Positions 5,278 to 11,425 of a stretch of DNA of 12,375 nt are shown here, one piece after another. Made by a program: the position numbers and the translations under genes. The notes below the pieces were generated by a model, which was given only the letters and a program-made list of their open reading frames with translations, had not been told where the DNA came from and ran no database searches. The stretch is from Nanobdellota archaeon (GTDB lineage Archaea; Nanobdellota; Nanobdellia; Woesearchaeales; GW2011-AR9), in the NCBI GenBank assembly GCA_030695685.1, contig JAUYPT010000072.1, positions 1 to 12,375 of the forward strand, read 5' to 3'. Within the stretch, counting starts at the first letter, position 1, and each line of letters begins with the position of its first letter.

Positions 5278-5298
5278 CTTCCAGGATTTACTTCTCCT

Positions 5299-5712
5299 AT
5301 GGTTATTGACATTGTCGATTACGAAATATTTTTGCGCCTTCTGGTAGCAGCCATCGCCGGCGGCATTATCGGCTTAGAGCGAAAAGCATCTCATAAACCT
5401 GCAGGCACACGAACGCAAATGCTGATTTCCATCGGTGCTGCTTTATTCATAATTATAACAATGTCATTTGATAATGCTGATCCTGCACGAATCATCGCCG
5501 GCATTGTTACGGGAATCGGTTTCCTCGGCGCAGGCGCAATCTTTCAATCTAAAGACGGTGTTTATGGGCTTACCACCGCAGCATCAATCTGGACGACTGC
5601 GGCTATCGGCATCAGTGCCGGTGTTGGAGAATATATTTTAACTCTTGTGGCAACGCTGATTGTCTTGCTCATTCTCCAGCTTAACAAAATTAACTTCTTT
5701 CGAGAATTATAA
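5299..5712 (+). CDS. MgtC/SapB family membrane protein
   Basis: This 137-residue integral membrane protein matches the conserved MgtC core. FLRLLVAAIAGGIIGLERK (11-29) is followed by KPAGTRTQMLISIGAALF (33-50), DPARIIAGIVTGIGFLGAGAI (61-81), and GLTTAASIWTTAAIGISAGVG (90-110). A last helix runs at 113-130. The C-terminal ACT-like domain of Salmonella MgtC is absent, as in short SapB-type members. The family is linked with magnesium limitation, membrane potential and F-type ATPase control in bacteria; the archaeal role is not established. A longer reading frame starts with TTG at 5158 inside the MITE-like element, but the TATA box at 5270 and the family alignment support the ATG at 5299. Its stop codon directly abuts the stop codon of the convergent carboxypeptidase gene. 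Confidence 0.88.
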   Translation: MVIDIVDYEIFLRLLVAAIAGGIIGLERKASHKPAGTRTQMLISIGAALFIIITMSFDNADPARIIAGIVTGIGFLGAGAIFQSKDGVYGLTTAASIWTTAAIGISAGVGEYILTLVATLIVLLILQLNKINFFREL

Positions 5713-7221
5713 TTATTGTTTGATGCCGTATAAAGAATAGTATTTATTCTTAAGATAATCTATAAAATCATCCGGCGTTAAATTCTTGCGGCAGGCCTTG
5801 GTGATAATTTCTTCAGATAAATACATCGAGCCATGGCGGTGAATTTTTTCTTTCAGCCAGCGTCGAACAGTGGTAAAATCACCGTGAGAAATTTCTTTCA
5901 AGACTGCAGGATGATCCTGCTGTAATTGACGGAAAATCATTGCTGAGTACATCGTGCCGATAGCATAGGTTGGGAAATACCCAAACAAGCCTTCGCTCCA
6001 GTGCATATCCTGCAAGACGCCTTGAACATCATTCTTTGGTGTCACGCCCAAGTACTGTTTATATTTCTCGTTCCAGGCCTGCGGCAGATCTTTCACTTTC
6101 AACTTTCCTTCCAGCAAAGATTTTTCTAATTCATAGCGGATAACAATATGCAGGCAGTAGGTTACTTCATCACATTCGATGCGCACTAACGATGGCCTTA
6201 CCTGATTGACAAGACTATAAAACTGCTCCAAAGATATTTTTTTCAGTGCCGGGAACATCGTTATATAATAAGGATAATAAAATTTCCAGAATTCCCTGCT
6301 TTTGACAATCTGATTTTCCCATAATCGGGACTGTGATTCATGCAGTCCAAATGAAGGCGCATCACATAACGTCGTTCCACGCAGCTGCGGTGAAAAGCCA
6401 AGCTCATAGAGCGCATGCCCAGATTCATGAACGGTAGAGGTAAATGAAAACAGCGGCTGGCCTTCCCTATATGCAGTCGTAATCCGAACATCGTCATCTG
6501 ATATCCTGGTGGTAAAAGGATGCACTGATTCGGCATCGGTATGCCGGTCCGGCGCCTGTAAAATCCGGTTTTTAATATCAGCAGCAACCTTCTTCTGCGC
6601 GTCGACGGGGAATGATACTGATGCCAGCACGTCCTTCTGTTGTTTATACTGTGCTGATTTTTTGATTGTCGTAATAATCTCAATCAACCCTGTTTTTAAT
6701 TTTTCAAACACAGGATCTAATTTTTCAAACGTCATTCCTTCTTCAAAATCATCGAGCAGGACATTATAAGGATGTTTTTTGGGATCAACAAACCGGGCTT
6801 CTTTCAATTTCATCGCCAGAACTTTTTCTAAATAGGGCGCAAAATGAGAAAATTGTTTCTTTTCTCTGGCTATCTCCCAGGCATGGGCTGATTCTATTTC
6901 CAGTTTGGAAAAGGCTTCGACATGGCTTTTGGGAATTTTTTCAATTTTATGAAGATTTTTCTGATATTCCTGGACAATGCGGCGATCAATAAGAGATAGT
7001 TTTGGTGTAACGGCACCCAACGCCTTAATCGTCTTCTTTAAGTGGGGTGACGTCAGCTTGTCATGAATTAAAGAACTAAGATAGGATAATTGCTCTGCCC
7101 GCTGGGGAACAGCCTTTTTCGGAATCATTGTGGAGCGGTCCCAATGGAGAAGAGCAGCAGTGCCGCCTAACAACTTTAACTCCCGTTCCATCTTTTTCAG
7201 TTCCTGCAAATGCTGGTTCAT
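5713..7221 (-). CDS. Thermostable carboxypeptidase 1-type metallopeptidase (M32, carboxypeptidase Taq)
   Basis: This 502-residue cytoplasmic zinc carboxypeptidase removes C-terminal amino acids from peptides. All family signatures are seen: HPF (234-236), DVRIT (244-248), the zinc site HESGH (265-269; ligands H265 and H269, catalytic E266), HESQ (294-297; third ligand E295), IRIECDE-type motif (VRIECDE, 346-352), and GVLQDMHW (401-408). In the IRxxAD motif a Cys (C350) stands where Ala is usual. The length matches the family. The long helical N-terminal part (1-200) is the cap over the substrate channel. The TATA box is 26 nt upstream, so the mRNA is probably leaderless. It converges on the MgtC-family gene with no base between the two stop codons. 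Likely role: peptide recycling for amino acids. Confidence 0.95.
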   Translation of the reverse strand: MNQHLQELKKMERELKLLGGTAALLHWDRSTMIPKKAVPQRAEQLSYLSSLIHDKLTSPHLKKTIKALGAVTPKLSLIDRRIVQEYQKNLHKIEKIPKSHVEAFSKLEIESAHAWEIAREKKQFSHFAPYLEKVLAMKLKEARFVDPKKHPYNVLLDDFEEGMTFEKLDPVFEKLKTGLIEIITTIKKSAQYKQQKDVLASVSFPVDAQKKVAADIKNRILQAPDRHTDAESVHPFTTRISDDDVRITTAYREGQPLFSFTSTVHESGHALYELGFSPQLRGTTLCDAPSFGLHESQSRLWENQIVKSREFWKFYYPYYITMFPALKKISLEQFYSLVNQVRPSLVRIECDEVTYCLHIVIRYELEKSLLEGKLKVKDLPQAWNEKYKQYLGVTPKNDVQGVLQDMHWSEGLFGYFPTYAIGTMYSAMIFRQLQQDHPAVLKEISHGDFTTVRRWLKEKIHRHGSMYLSEEIITKACRKNLTPDDFIDYLKNKYYSLYGIKQ

Positions 7222-7243
7222 ATGAGCTCGGAAAGATATATTG

Positions 7244-7250
7244 TTTTATA
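7244..7250 (-). promoter_or_regulatory. TATA box for the M32 carboxypeptidase
   Basis: On the minus strand TATAAAA, centred 26 nt upstream of the ATG at 7221. Confidence 0.6.
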
Positions 7251-7268
7251 TGTGTTTTGGTCGGTACA

Positions 7269-7276
7269 TTTATATA
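7269..7276 (+). promoter_or_regulatory. TATA box for the small membrane protein at 7299
   Basis: TTTATATA centred about 26 nt before the ATG at 7299, back to back with the carboxypeptidase promoter in a 77-bp divergent region. Confidence 0.6.
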
Positions 7277-7298
7277 GGATTATTCCTTTTTTAAGGCT

Positions 7299-7658
7299 AT
7301 GTCCGACAATCCTGTGGATGATCGATCGTATCTTTTTGATAATAATAACCTAGAACATAGGCTTAACTTATTTAAAGAACCTACGTATAGTCTTACGGCT
7401 TTCGGCGTTGCCGTGGCCAGTTATGCATCGATGCTCTTATTATCAGCTCTGCGGCCGGACGCAAATGAAGTCATACAGAATGTTATACTCAGTTACGGTA
7501 CTGCTTTAGGAGTATTGTATGCGGGGAAACGCTGGGAAGAAACACACGCGGATCAGAAATGGTTAGCAGCGGAAGTGGAGCATTCGAGACAGATCATTAA
7601 CCTTGCTGAGAGGATTGCGGAACAGAAAAATAAAAAGAATATGTATTCAAAACATTGA
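7299..7658 (+). CDS. Unknown small membrane protein with two helices and a coiled tail
   Basis: I do not recognise this 119-residue protein. A polar N-terminus (1-30, rich in Asp and Asn) precedes two hydrophobic segments (about 32-51 and 58-77). A charged helical C-terminus (79-119) with alternating Glu/Lys/Arg could form a coiled coil and ends in a basic tail. The topology suggests a hairpin anchor with both ends on the same side of the membrane. Start choice rests on the TATA box 26 nt upstream. The last 12 bases overlap the 3' end of the convergent selU gene, so both transcripts must extend into each other. Function unknown. Confidence 0.72.
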   Translation: MSDNPVDDRSYLFDNNNLEHRLNLFKEPTYSLTAFGVAVASYASMLLLSALRPDANEVIQNVILSYGTALGVLYAGKRWEETHADQKWLAAEVEHSRQIINLAERIAEQKNKKNMYSKH

Positions 7659-8645
7659 TTTTAATTCCTGTGCTGCTGTTTCTATATCATTATTGTTGAG
7701 TTCAAACTGATAGTGAATATTTTTAAGAGTATGTGTGTATAAAGGGTCATAATATTGTTGGAGTAAGATTTTTGCCGCGTCCTGATACTTTTTCCGGTCT
7801 AATAACTGAACAACTGTATTCTTATCTTTAGTACTAATCACTTTTTTTAAATTGAGGGTTATTTCCTTAATCTTAGTGATATCATCTGCGGTGGTAAAAT
7901 ATTCGTTCATCGCCAACGACGCTCTTTTTTCCAGCGACCTTTTTACGAAAACATGGATCCCCTTTTTCAACGCTGCTGAAAGAAACGCCGGCATGACTAC
8001 TTTGCCTATCCTCTTGCTTTCGCCTTCGACAACAATATATTTCTCTTCTTGTAATTGTTCCAAGCGCTGCAGCAATAAACTTTCAAAGCGCTTCTGTGTA
8101 TTTGGTGATAATCCAATCCCCCCATACAAACTGCCGCGATGCTGCGCCAACTGTTCTAAATTCAAGGCATTGGGGAAGTGTGAGAGTAAAGCAGTTTTGC
8201 CGCTGCAGGTCAATCCCCAGAGGATAATCAATTTTGGTGTAATCGTATACTGTTCTAATTTTTCCCGTACATAGCGGCGGTACTGCTTATGTCCGCCTTC
8301 CAGCTGTTGGACATTATATCCCAAGGCGGCAAGCAGGGAAACGACTGCTTTCGAGCGCATCCCGCCGCGCCAGCAGTAAATGATTAATTCTTTGTCTTTG
8401 ACTTTATGTATTTCTCTCATGAAATCAGGCAGGCGCTGCGAGAATAATTCCACTCCTTTTTCGATTGCTTTTTCCTGCGAGACTTGTTTATAGAGAGTGC
8501 CGATAATGGCGCGCTCGTCATTGGAGAAAAGAGGAATGTTAACAGCGTTGGGAAGATGATCTTCAGCAAATTCTTTCGGTGTTCTAGTATCGATGAATAT
8601 AGCATTGCTGTGTACTGCTTTTTCCACGCTTATTTTGGGAATCAT
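7647..8645 (-). CDS. selU: tRNA 2-selenouridine synthase, full-length fusion form
   Basis: This 332-residue enzyme (SelU/MnmH/YbbB) replaces the sulfur of 2-thiouridine at wobble position 34 of tRNA-Glu, -Gln and -Lys with selenium via a geranylated intermediate. An N-terminal rhodanese domain (1-125) carries IDTRTPKEF (18-26) and the catalytic Cys91 in YCWRGGMRS (90-98). A P-loop domain follows with Walker A GLTCSGKT (144-151), where Cys replaces the usual Gly, then QHRGSLYG (168-175) and VEGESKRIG (206-214). A helical C-terminus completes the usual length. In methanogens the rhodanese and P-loop parts are known as two separate proteins, so a one-piece archaeal enzyme is notable and may have come from bacteria. 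A selenophosphate synthase would be expected elsewhere in the genome. A tRNA-Glu(UUC) gene, a substrate type, lies about 400 bp upstream. Confidence 0.92.
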   Translation of the reverse strand: MIPKISVEKAVHSNAIFIDTRTPKEFAEDHLPNAVNIPLFSNDERAIIGTLYKQVSQEKAIEKGVELFSQRLPDFMREIHKVKDKELIIYCWRGGMRSKAVVSLLAALGYNVQQLEGGHKQYRRYVREKLEQYTITPKLIILWGLTCSGKTALLSHFPNALNLEQLAQHRGSLYGGIGLSPNTQKRFESLLLQRLEQLQEEKYIVVEGESKRIGKVVMPAFLSAALKKGIHVFVKRSLEKRASLAMNEYFTTADDITKIKEITLNLKKVISTKDKNTVVQLLDRKKYQDAAKILLQQYYDPLYTHTLKNIHYQFELNNNDIETAAQELKSMF

Positions 8646-8666
8646 ATCTGGAGAATTAAGGAGAGT

Positions 8667-8674
8667 ACTTTAAA
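8667..8674 (-). promoter_or_regulatory. TATA box for selU
   Basis: On the minus strand TTTAAAGT, centred about 26 nt upstream of the ATG at 8645. SelU can thus be made from its own leaderless transcript, apart from any read-through from the gene at 8714-8953. Confidence 0.5.
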
Positions 8675-8713
8675 TTGTTTTGGTGGGGAAATGGAGAGAA
8701 TACAGTAATCTAG

Positions 8714-8953
8714 TTACTCATATTTTTTTTGTTTTTGTTCAAGATATGACAAGAATTTGTATAAATCTTCTGTCACATCATTATTATGGGCTTGAATTGC
8801 GTGGGCGTAATATCCTCTCAGTAATGTGTACAATTGTGCTGCTTGTCTCGGAAAAAGACAGCTTTCTTTGATGAAAGCTTCTGTTCTTTCGACAAGATCC
8901 ATTCCTTGTTTAACCTGCTGATCTTTTAACCGGTCTCGTACTGATCCTGCCAT
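8714..8953 (-). CDS. Unknown 79-residue helical protein
   Basis: No family is recognised. The protein appears wholly alpha-helical and soluble: a charged N-terminal helix (1-31), a middle part with one Cys (C32) and LFPRQAAQLYTLLRGYYAHAI (33-53), and a final helix ending in KQKK. It could be a small adaptor or nucleic-acid-binding protein, but nothing in it decides. Reality is supported by a clean TATA box 26 nt upstream of the ATG, a codon pattern like its neighbours, and its place between the tRNA-Glu gene and selU on the same strand. It lies 68 nt upstream of selU, so the two might be co-transcribed. Confidence 0.65.
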   Translation of the reverse strand: MAGSVRDRLKDQQVKQGMDLVERTEAFIKESCLFPRQAAQLYTLLRGYYAHAIQAHNNDVTEDLYKFLSYLEQKQKKYE

Positions 8954-8974
8954 GAAATAATAAAATAAGAGAGT

Positions 8975-8982
8975 TATTTAAA
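8975..8982 (-). promoter_or_regulatory. TATA box for the 79-residue protein
   Basis: On the minus strand TTTAAATA, centred about 26 nt upstream of the ATG at 8953; a near-consensus archaeal TATA box. Confidence 0.65.
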
Positions 8983-9023
8983 AATATTTCTTAGAAAAAG
9001 TAATAATAGTAGATAAATAAAAA

Positions 9024-9126
9024 TGCCCCGGCCGGGATTCGAACCCGGGTCACCGCCTCGAAAGGGCAGTATGATAGTTTGTCCTTAATTACCATCGATA
9101 ATTAAACCGGACTACACCACCGGGGC
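9024..9126 (-). tRNA. tRNA-Glu (anticodon UUC) with a 28-nt D-loop intron
   Basis: The acceptor stem GCCCCGG/CCGGGGC pairs 9126-9120 with 9031-9025; the discriminator A is at 9024 and no CCA is encoded. The T-arm CCGGG-TTCGAAT-CCCGG is perfect. The anticodon stem CTGCC/GGCGG closes the loop CTTTCGA, giving anticodon UUC (Glu). The D-arm begins GTGT-AGTCCGG. Typical archaeal tRNA-Glu then has only a few bases before ATCAT, but here there are 28 extra. Removing 9106-9079 leaves AGTCCGG-ACTATCAT, the normal D-loop length, and a 75-nt tRNA. A good TATA box is 30 nt upstream. Confidence 0.92.
9079..9106 (-). other. tRNA-Glu intron in the D-loop after G19
   Basis: Exon GTCC (9112-9109) pairs with intron GGAC (9084-9081) as a 4-bp central helix. 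On either side are 3-nt bulges GGT (9108-9106) and AAA (9080-9078). Intron TTAATTA/TAATTAA forms a 7-bp inner helix with a 7-nt loop. Cutting after the second base of each bulge gives the boundaries stated. The outer helix is weak, so this is a relaxed bulge-helix type needing a broad-specificity splicing endonuclease. Confidence 0.8.
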
Positions 9127-9150
9127 ATATAAACTCCACATTAAGAGTGT

Positions 9151-9160
9151 CTTTTATAAA
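9151..9160 (-). promoter_or_regulatory. TATA box for tRNA-Glu
   Basis: On the minus strand TTTATAAAAG, centred about 30 nt upstream of the tRNA 5' end, so the transcript probably starts a few bases before position 1. Confidence 0.65.
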
Positions 9161-9200
9161 TTTTTTGGGGTTAGATTAAGAGTGCCAAGAAACAAAAACC

Positions 9201-9208
9201 TTATAAAA
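9201..9208 (+). promoter_or_regulatory. TATA box for the protease/RimK-like operon
   Basis: TTATAAAA centred about 26 nt before the ATG at 9230, fitting a leaderless two-gene transcript. Confidence 0.62.
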
Positions 9209-9229
9209 AACAAAACATCGTTGTAATTT

Positions 9230-9586
9230 ATGGCTAAAAGACCGGTGCTGGGATTAACAACCATTGTCCATATTCGGGGCGATAATAACAGCGAACAAAA
9301 AGTTACCGCCCGTGTTGACACCGGTGCAACGTCTTCATCTATCGACACAGCCTTAGCCATGGCTTTAAACCTCGGCCCGGCATTAAAATCACGAGTAGTT
9401 AAGTCGGCATCAGGCGTTAAAGAACGGCCAATCATCAAAGCAAAAGTCAACATTAACGGCGCTGTCATCGAAGCAGAATTTACGGTAGCCGACCGCAAAC
9501 ACATGACCTATAAAATGCTCATCGGGCAGAACATTCTGAAACAAGGTAATTTTCTGATCGATCCTCACAAAGGGGCAGACCAATGA
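9230..9586 (+). CDS. RimB-like retropepsin-fold protease (DUF785/COG4067 type)
   Basis: This 118-residue protein has the single-lobed retropepsin pattern. An opening strand LGLTTIVHI (7-15) is followed by the catalytic loop ARVDTGATSSSID (27-39, Asp30 in DTGA). Strands at 65-87 follow, and the closing IGQNILKQGNFLID (98-111) matches the family ending. The length is normal for the RimK-partner protein, annotated in databases as an ATP-dependent zinc protease; as a one-Asp domain it should act as a dimer. In bacteria this protein (RimB) limits the poly-glutamate tails that RimK adds to ribosomal protein S6. It precedes the RimK-like gene with a 4-bp ATGA overlap, so the pair is translationally coupled. 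In archaea the target is not known; S6 is bacterial, so another substrate is likely. Confidence 0.85.
   Translation: MAKRPVLGLTTIVHIRGDNNSEQKVTARVDTGATSSSIDTALAMALNLGPALKSRVVKSASGVKERPIIKAKVNINGAVIEAEFTVADRKHMTYKMLIGQNILKQGNFLIDPHKGADQ
9571..9575 (+). promoter_or_regulatory. Shine-Dalgarno site for the RimK-like gene
   Basis: AGGGG lies 7 nt before the ATG at 9583, inside the end of the protease gene. Internal cistrons here use Shine-Dalgarno sites, while first genes are mostly leaderless. Confidence 0.5.
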
Positions 9587-10662
9587 AAGCAGCAGTGATT
9601 TCGTTAGGCAGCAAAAGTTCCCTGATGTTAGTGGAGTCGTTAAAAAACTATTTTGACGTTGTCGACAATATTCATCTCAAAAATATTGAAGTTAATCTGG
9701 GAAAAGAAGGAGGGATTTTTTATCAGGGAAACAAATTAGACCATTATGACTGCATTTACCTGAAAGGATCATTCCGCTACGCCCAGCTGCTGCGTTCTAT
9801 TGCGGCGATGCTGGAAGGAAAAATTCCCTATATGCCGCTGCCGGCAAATGCCTTTACGACGATCCACAACAAATTATTAACGCATCTTGTCTTGGAACAG
9901 CAGCATATTCCCATGCCCAAGACGTACATTTCGGCAACGACAGAATCAGCAAAAGAATTGTTGGTAAAAGTAAACTTCCCGATCGTGATGAAGTTTCCCG
10001 AAGGAACGCAGGGAAAAGGAGTGATGTTTGCCGATTCCAAAAGTTCCGCCTCCTCATTACTTGATGCTCTTGGCGCGCTCAATCAGCCATTTATTATTCA
10101 GGAATATGTGGAAACAGGCGGAACGGACATCCGGGCTTTAGTCGTCGGCGACAAAGTTATTGCCGCAATGAAAAGGACTGCCCAGAAAGAAGAAAAAAGG
10201 GCAAATTTGCATGCCGGCGGCTACGGAACACCGGTGCAATTAACGAGGGAAGTGAATAAGTTAGCGGTCGATACGGCAAAAGCTTTAGGTGTGGACATCT
10301 GCGGTGTTGATATTCTGGAAGGCCCTCTCGGACCGTATGTCATTGAAGCCAATATTTCTCCCGGGCTTCAGGGGTTAACCAAAGTTTCCACGATTGACCT
10401 ACCGGATGAAATTGCCCAGTTTTTATATACAAAGACACAGCAGACGCTCTCACAAACGGCAAAAGAGGTTACGAAAGATGCCTTGCGGGAAATTTCAGTC
10501 AATCGAAATCCTCTTGGCCCGCAGGAAATTGTCACACAGCTTAAATTTCGGGGAGAACGAATCCTGCTTCCAGAATTAGTCACGAAAATGACCCAGTTCA
10601 GCGATCAGAAAGAATATACATTCAAGGCGCAGAAAGGAAAATTAGAGATCGAAGAGATTTAG
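9583..10662 (+). CDS. rimK: RimK-like ATP-grasp ligase with C-terminal extension
   Basis: This 359-residue enzyme of the RimK/LysX class should ligate an amino acid to a carboxylate by an acyl-phosphate route. A pre-ATP-grasp domain (1-95) precedes NKLLTHLVL (96-104) and IPMPKTYI (109-116). The ATP site includes K137 and the loop EGTQGKGV (140-147), then IIQEYVETGGTDIRALVVGD (171-190), R198, N208 with HAGGYG, and the Mg-binding D243, E255 and N257 in VIEANISPGLQGL. All catalytic residues are present. Residues 295-359 form an extra tail (RGERILLPELV... and KGKLEIEEI) not needed for the ATP-grasp fold; its pattern weakly recalls an AbrB-like strand arrangement, a guess. It overlaps the protease gene by 4 bp and its stop codon overlaps that of the convergent gene at 10659. 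The substrate is unproven; rimK is used for the pair's synteny. Confidence 0.85.
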   Translation: MKAAVISLGSKSSLMLVESLKNYFDVVDNIHLKNIEVNLGKEGGIFYQGNKLDHYDCIYLKGSFRYAQLLRSIAAMLEGKIPYMPLPANAFTTIHNKLLTHLVLEQQHIPMPKTYISATTESAKELLVKVNFPIVMKFPEGTQGKGVMFADSKSSASSLLDALGALNQPFIIQEYVETGGTDIRALVVGDKVIAAMKRTAQKEEKRANLHAGGYGTPVQLTREVNKLAVDTAKALGVDICGVDILEGPLGPYVIEANISPGLQGLTKVSTIDLPDEIAQFLYTKTQQTLSQTAKEVTKDALREISVNRNPLGPQEIVTQLKFRGERILLPELVTKMTQFSDQKEYTFKAQKGKLEIEEI

Positions 10663-10916
10663 TTTTGATTTTTCTTCGGTGTTTCCCGTTTTCCAATCAC
10701 AAATTCTTTTTTCTTGGGTTTACACCAGCGCAGGTAGATGATCGGCAATACCCCTACACTGTTGATGACCAGTAAGGCCACAAACCATTTTTTCTGCCGG
10801 TTGCGAGACGCATACCATAAGGCGATGCCTTTCCAGACCAGTTCCCATAATGATAATAGTATCAAGCTTGCGATTACAACAGAAGGATGCTGATATAACC
10901 AATACAACAAGGCCAT
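10659..10916 (-). CDS. DUF5652-like two-helix membrane protein
   Basis: This 85-residue protein has two hydrophobic helices (about 13-35 and 44-63) joined by SRNRQKKW. The pattern W-E-L-V-W-K-G-I-A-L-W-Y-A-S-R (24-38) followed by KKWFVALLVINSVGVLPIIYL (42-62) resembles the small archaeal/CPR membrane family DUF5652; the match is from memory of the family pattern. The tail (64-85) is lysine-rich. The function of the family is unknown. The TATA box is about 26 nt upstream of the start, and the stop codon (TAA on the minus strand) overlaps the TAG of the RimK-like gene, so the two genes end inside each other. Confidence 0.75.
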   Translation of the reverse strand: MALLYWLYQHPSVVIASLILLSLWELVWKGIALWYASRNRQKKWFVALLVINSVGVLPIIYLRWCKPKKKEFVIGKRETPKKNQN

Positions 10917-10938
10917 AAAATAACTGTAGATAAAATTC

Positions 10939-10946
10939 TATTTAAA
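10939..10946 (-). promoter_or_regulatory. TATA box for the DUF5652-like gene
   Basis: On the minus strand TTTAAATA, centred about 26 nt upstream of the ATG at 10916. Confidence 0.62.
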
Positions 10947-10967
10947 TCTTATGAACAAAGAAAGATC

Positions 10968-11342
10968 TTAATCAAACCGTTCCAGTTCCGAGTCCGGCGT
11001 CGAATATGGAGAATCAAGATAAGAATCTGGTGGAAGTCCTCTCTGACAATAATCAAGACTTTCACGAATCTGGGTGCACAAATTGTCTAGCTGCGGCTGC
11101 AGAGGGCGTGTGACATCAAGAGGATAGAACGATTTACCAACATCAGCAGCGTTATAGTCTGGCTCTGATCCAAATTGAACGTGGTAATCAAGATAGTATT
11201 TGTTGTTCTCAATTTGCGCTTCCTTAAATGGCCCGATCGGCCAAACATAGGCGAGATTTTTTCCTTTAGCATCCACAACAGGAATAGACGTAGATTCTGT
11301 GAAGAGCAAGGCAATGTTTTTCAACGTCTCTGAGGAGTGCAT
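10968..11342 (-). CDS. Unknown 124-residue soluble protein
   Basis: No family is recognised. The sequence has no signal peptide or membrane segment. An N-terminal helix (3-15) is followed by a strand-rich part (18-60: IPVVDAKGKNLAYVWPIGP, then KYYLDYHVQFG). A helical part with two Cys (C89, C99) runs at 81-99, and the end is acidic, Pro/Ser/Tyr-rich (102-124). The overall pattern suggests a small alpha/beta domain with a disordered tail. A weak TATA-like GATTAAAG on the minus strand (near 11370) is about 28 nt upstream. It shares an 83-bp divergent promoter region with the exported protein at 11426, and could be related to it functionally, but nothing in the sequence shows this. Confidence 0.6.
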   Translation of the reverse strand: MHSSETLKNIALLFTESTSIPVVDAKGKNLAYVWPIGPFKEAQIENNKYYLDYHVQFGSEPDYNAADVGKSFYPLDVTRPLQPQLDNLCTQIRESLDYCQRGLPPDSYLDSPYSTPDSELERFD

Positions 11343-11392
11343 CGTGAATAAGAATATAGTGGAACTACTTTAATCTATCGAAATGCTAAAAC

Positions 11393-11400
11393 TTTAAATA
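11393..11400 (+). promoter_or_regulatory. TATA box that moves the downstream start to 11426
   Basis: TTTAAATA ends one base before an in-frame ATG at 11402, which therefore cannot be in the transcript. The next ATG (11426) is about 29 nt from the TATA centre, as expected for a leaderless mRNA. Confidence 0.65.
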
Positions 11401-11425
11401 AATGTTTTCTTTTCCAGAAGCACTA

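Noticed and set aside
5158..5298. N-terminal extension of the MgtC-family protein from a TTG codon
   Set aside because: It would be encoded mostly by the MITE-like element, has no MgtC similarity, and lies upstream of the TATA box at 5270.
6261..6683. Alternative-frame ORF within the M32 carboxypeptidase
   Set aside because: Same-strand shadow frame; the M32 frame carries all zinc-site motifs here.
7852..8274. Open frame antisense to selU
   Set aside because: Cysteine- and serine-rich shadow translation without family features; the selU frame holds the Walker A and other conserved motifs.
11402..11425. Upstream ATG for the exported protein
   Set aside because: It lies one base after the TATA box and cannot be transcribed from that promoter; the ATG at 11426 also gives a proper signal-like N-terminus.
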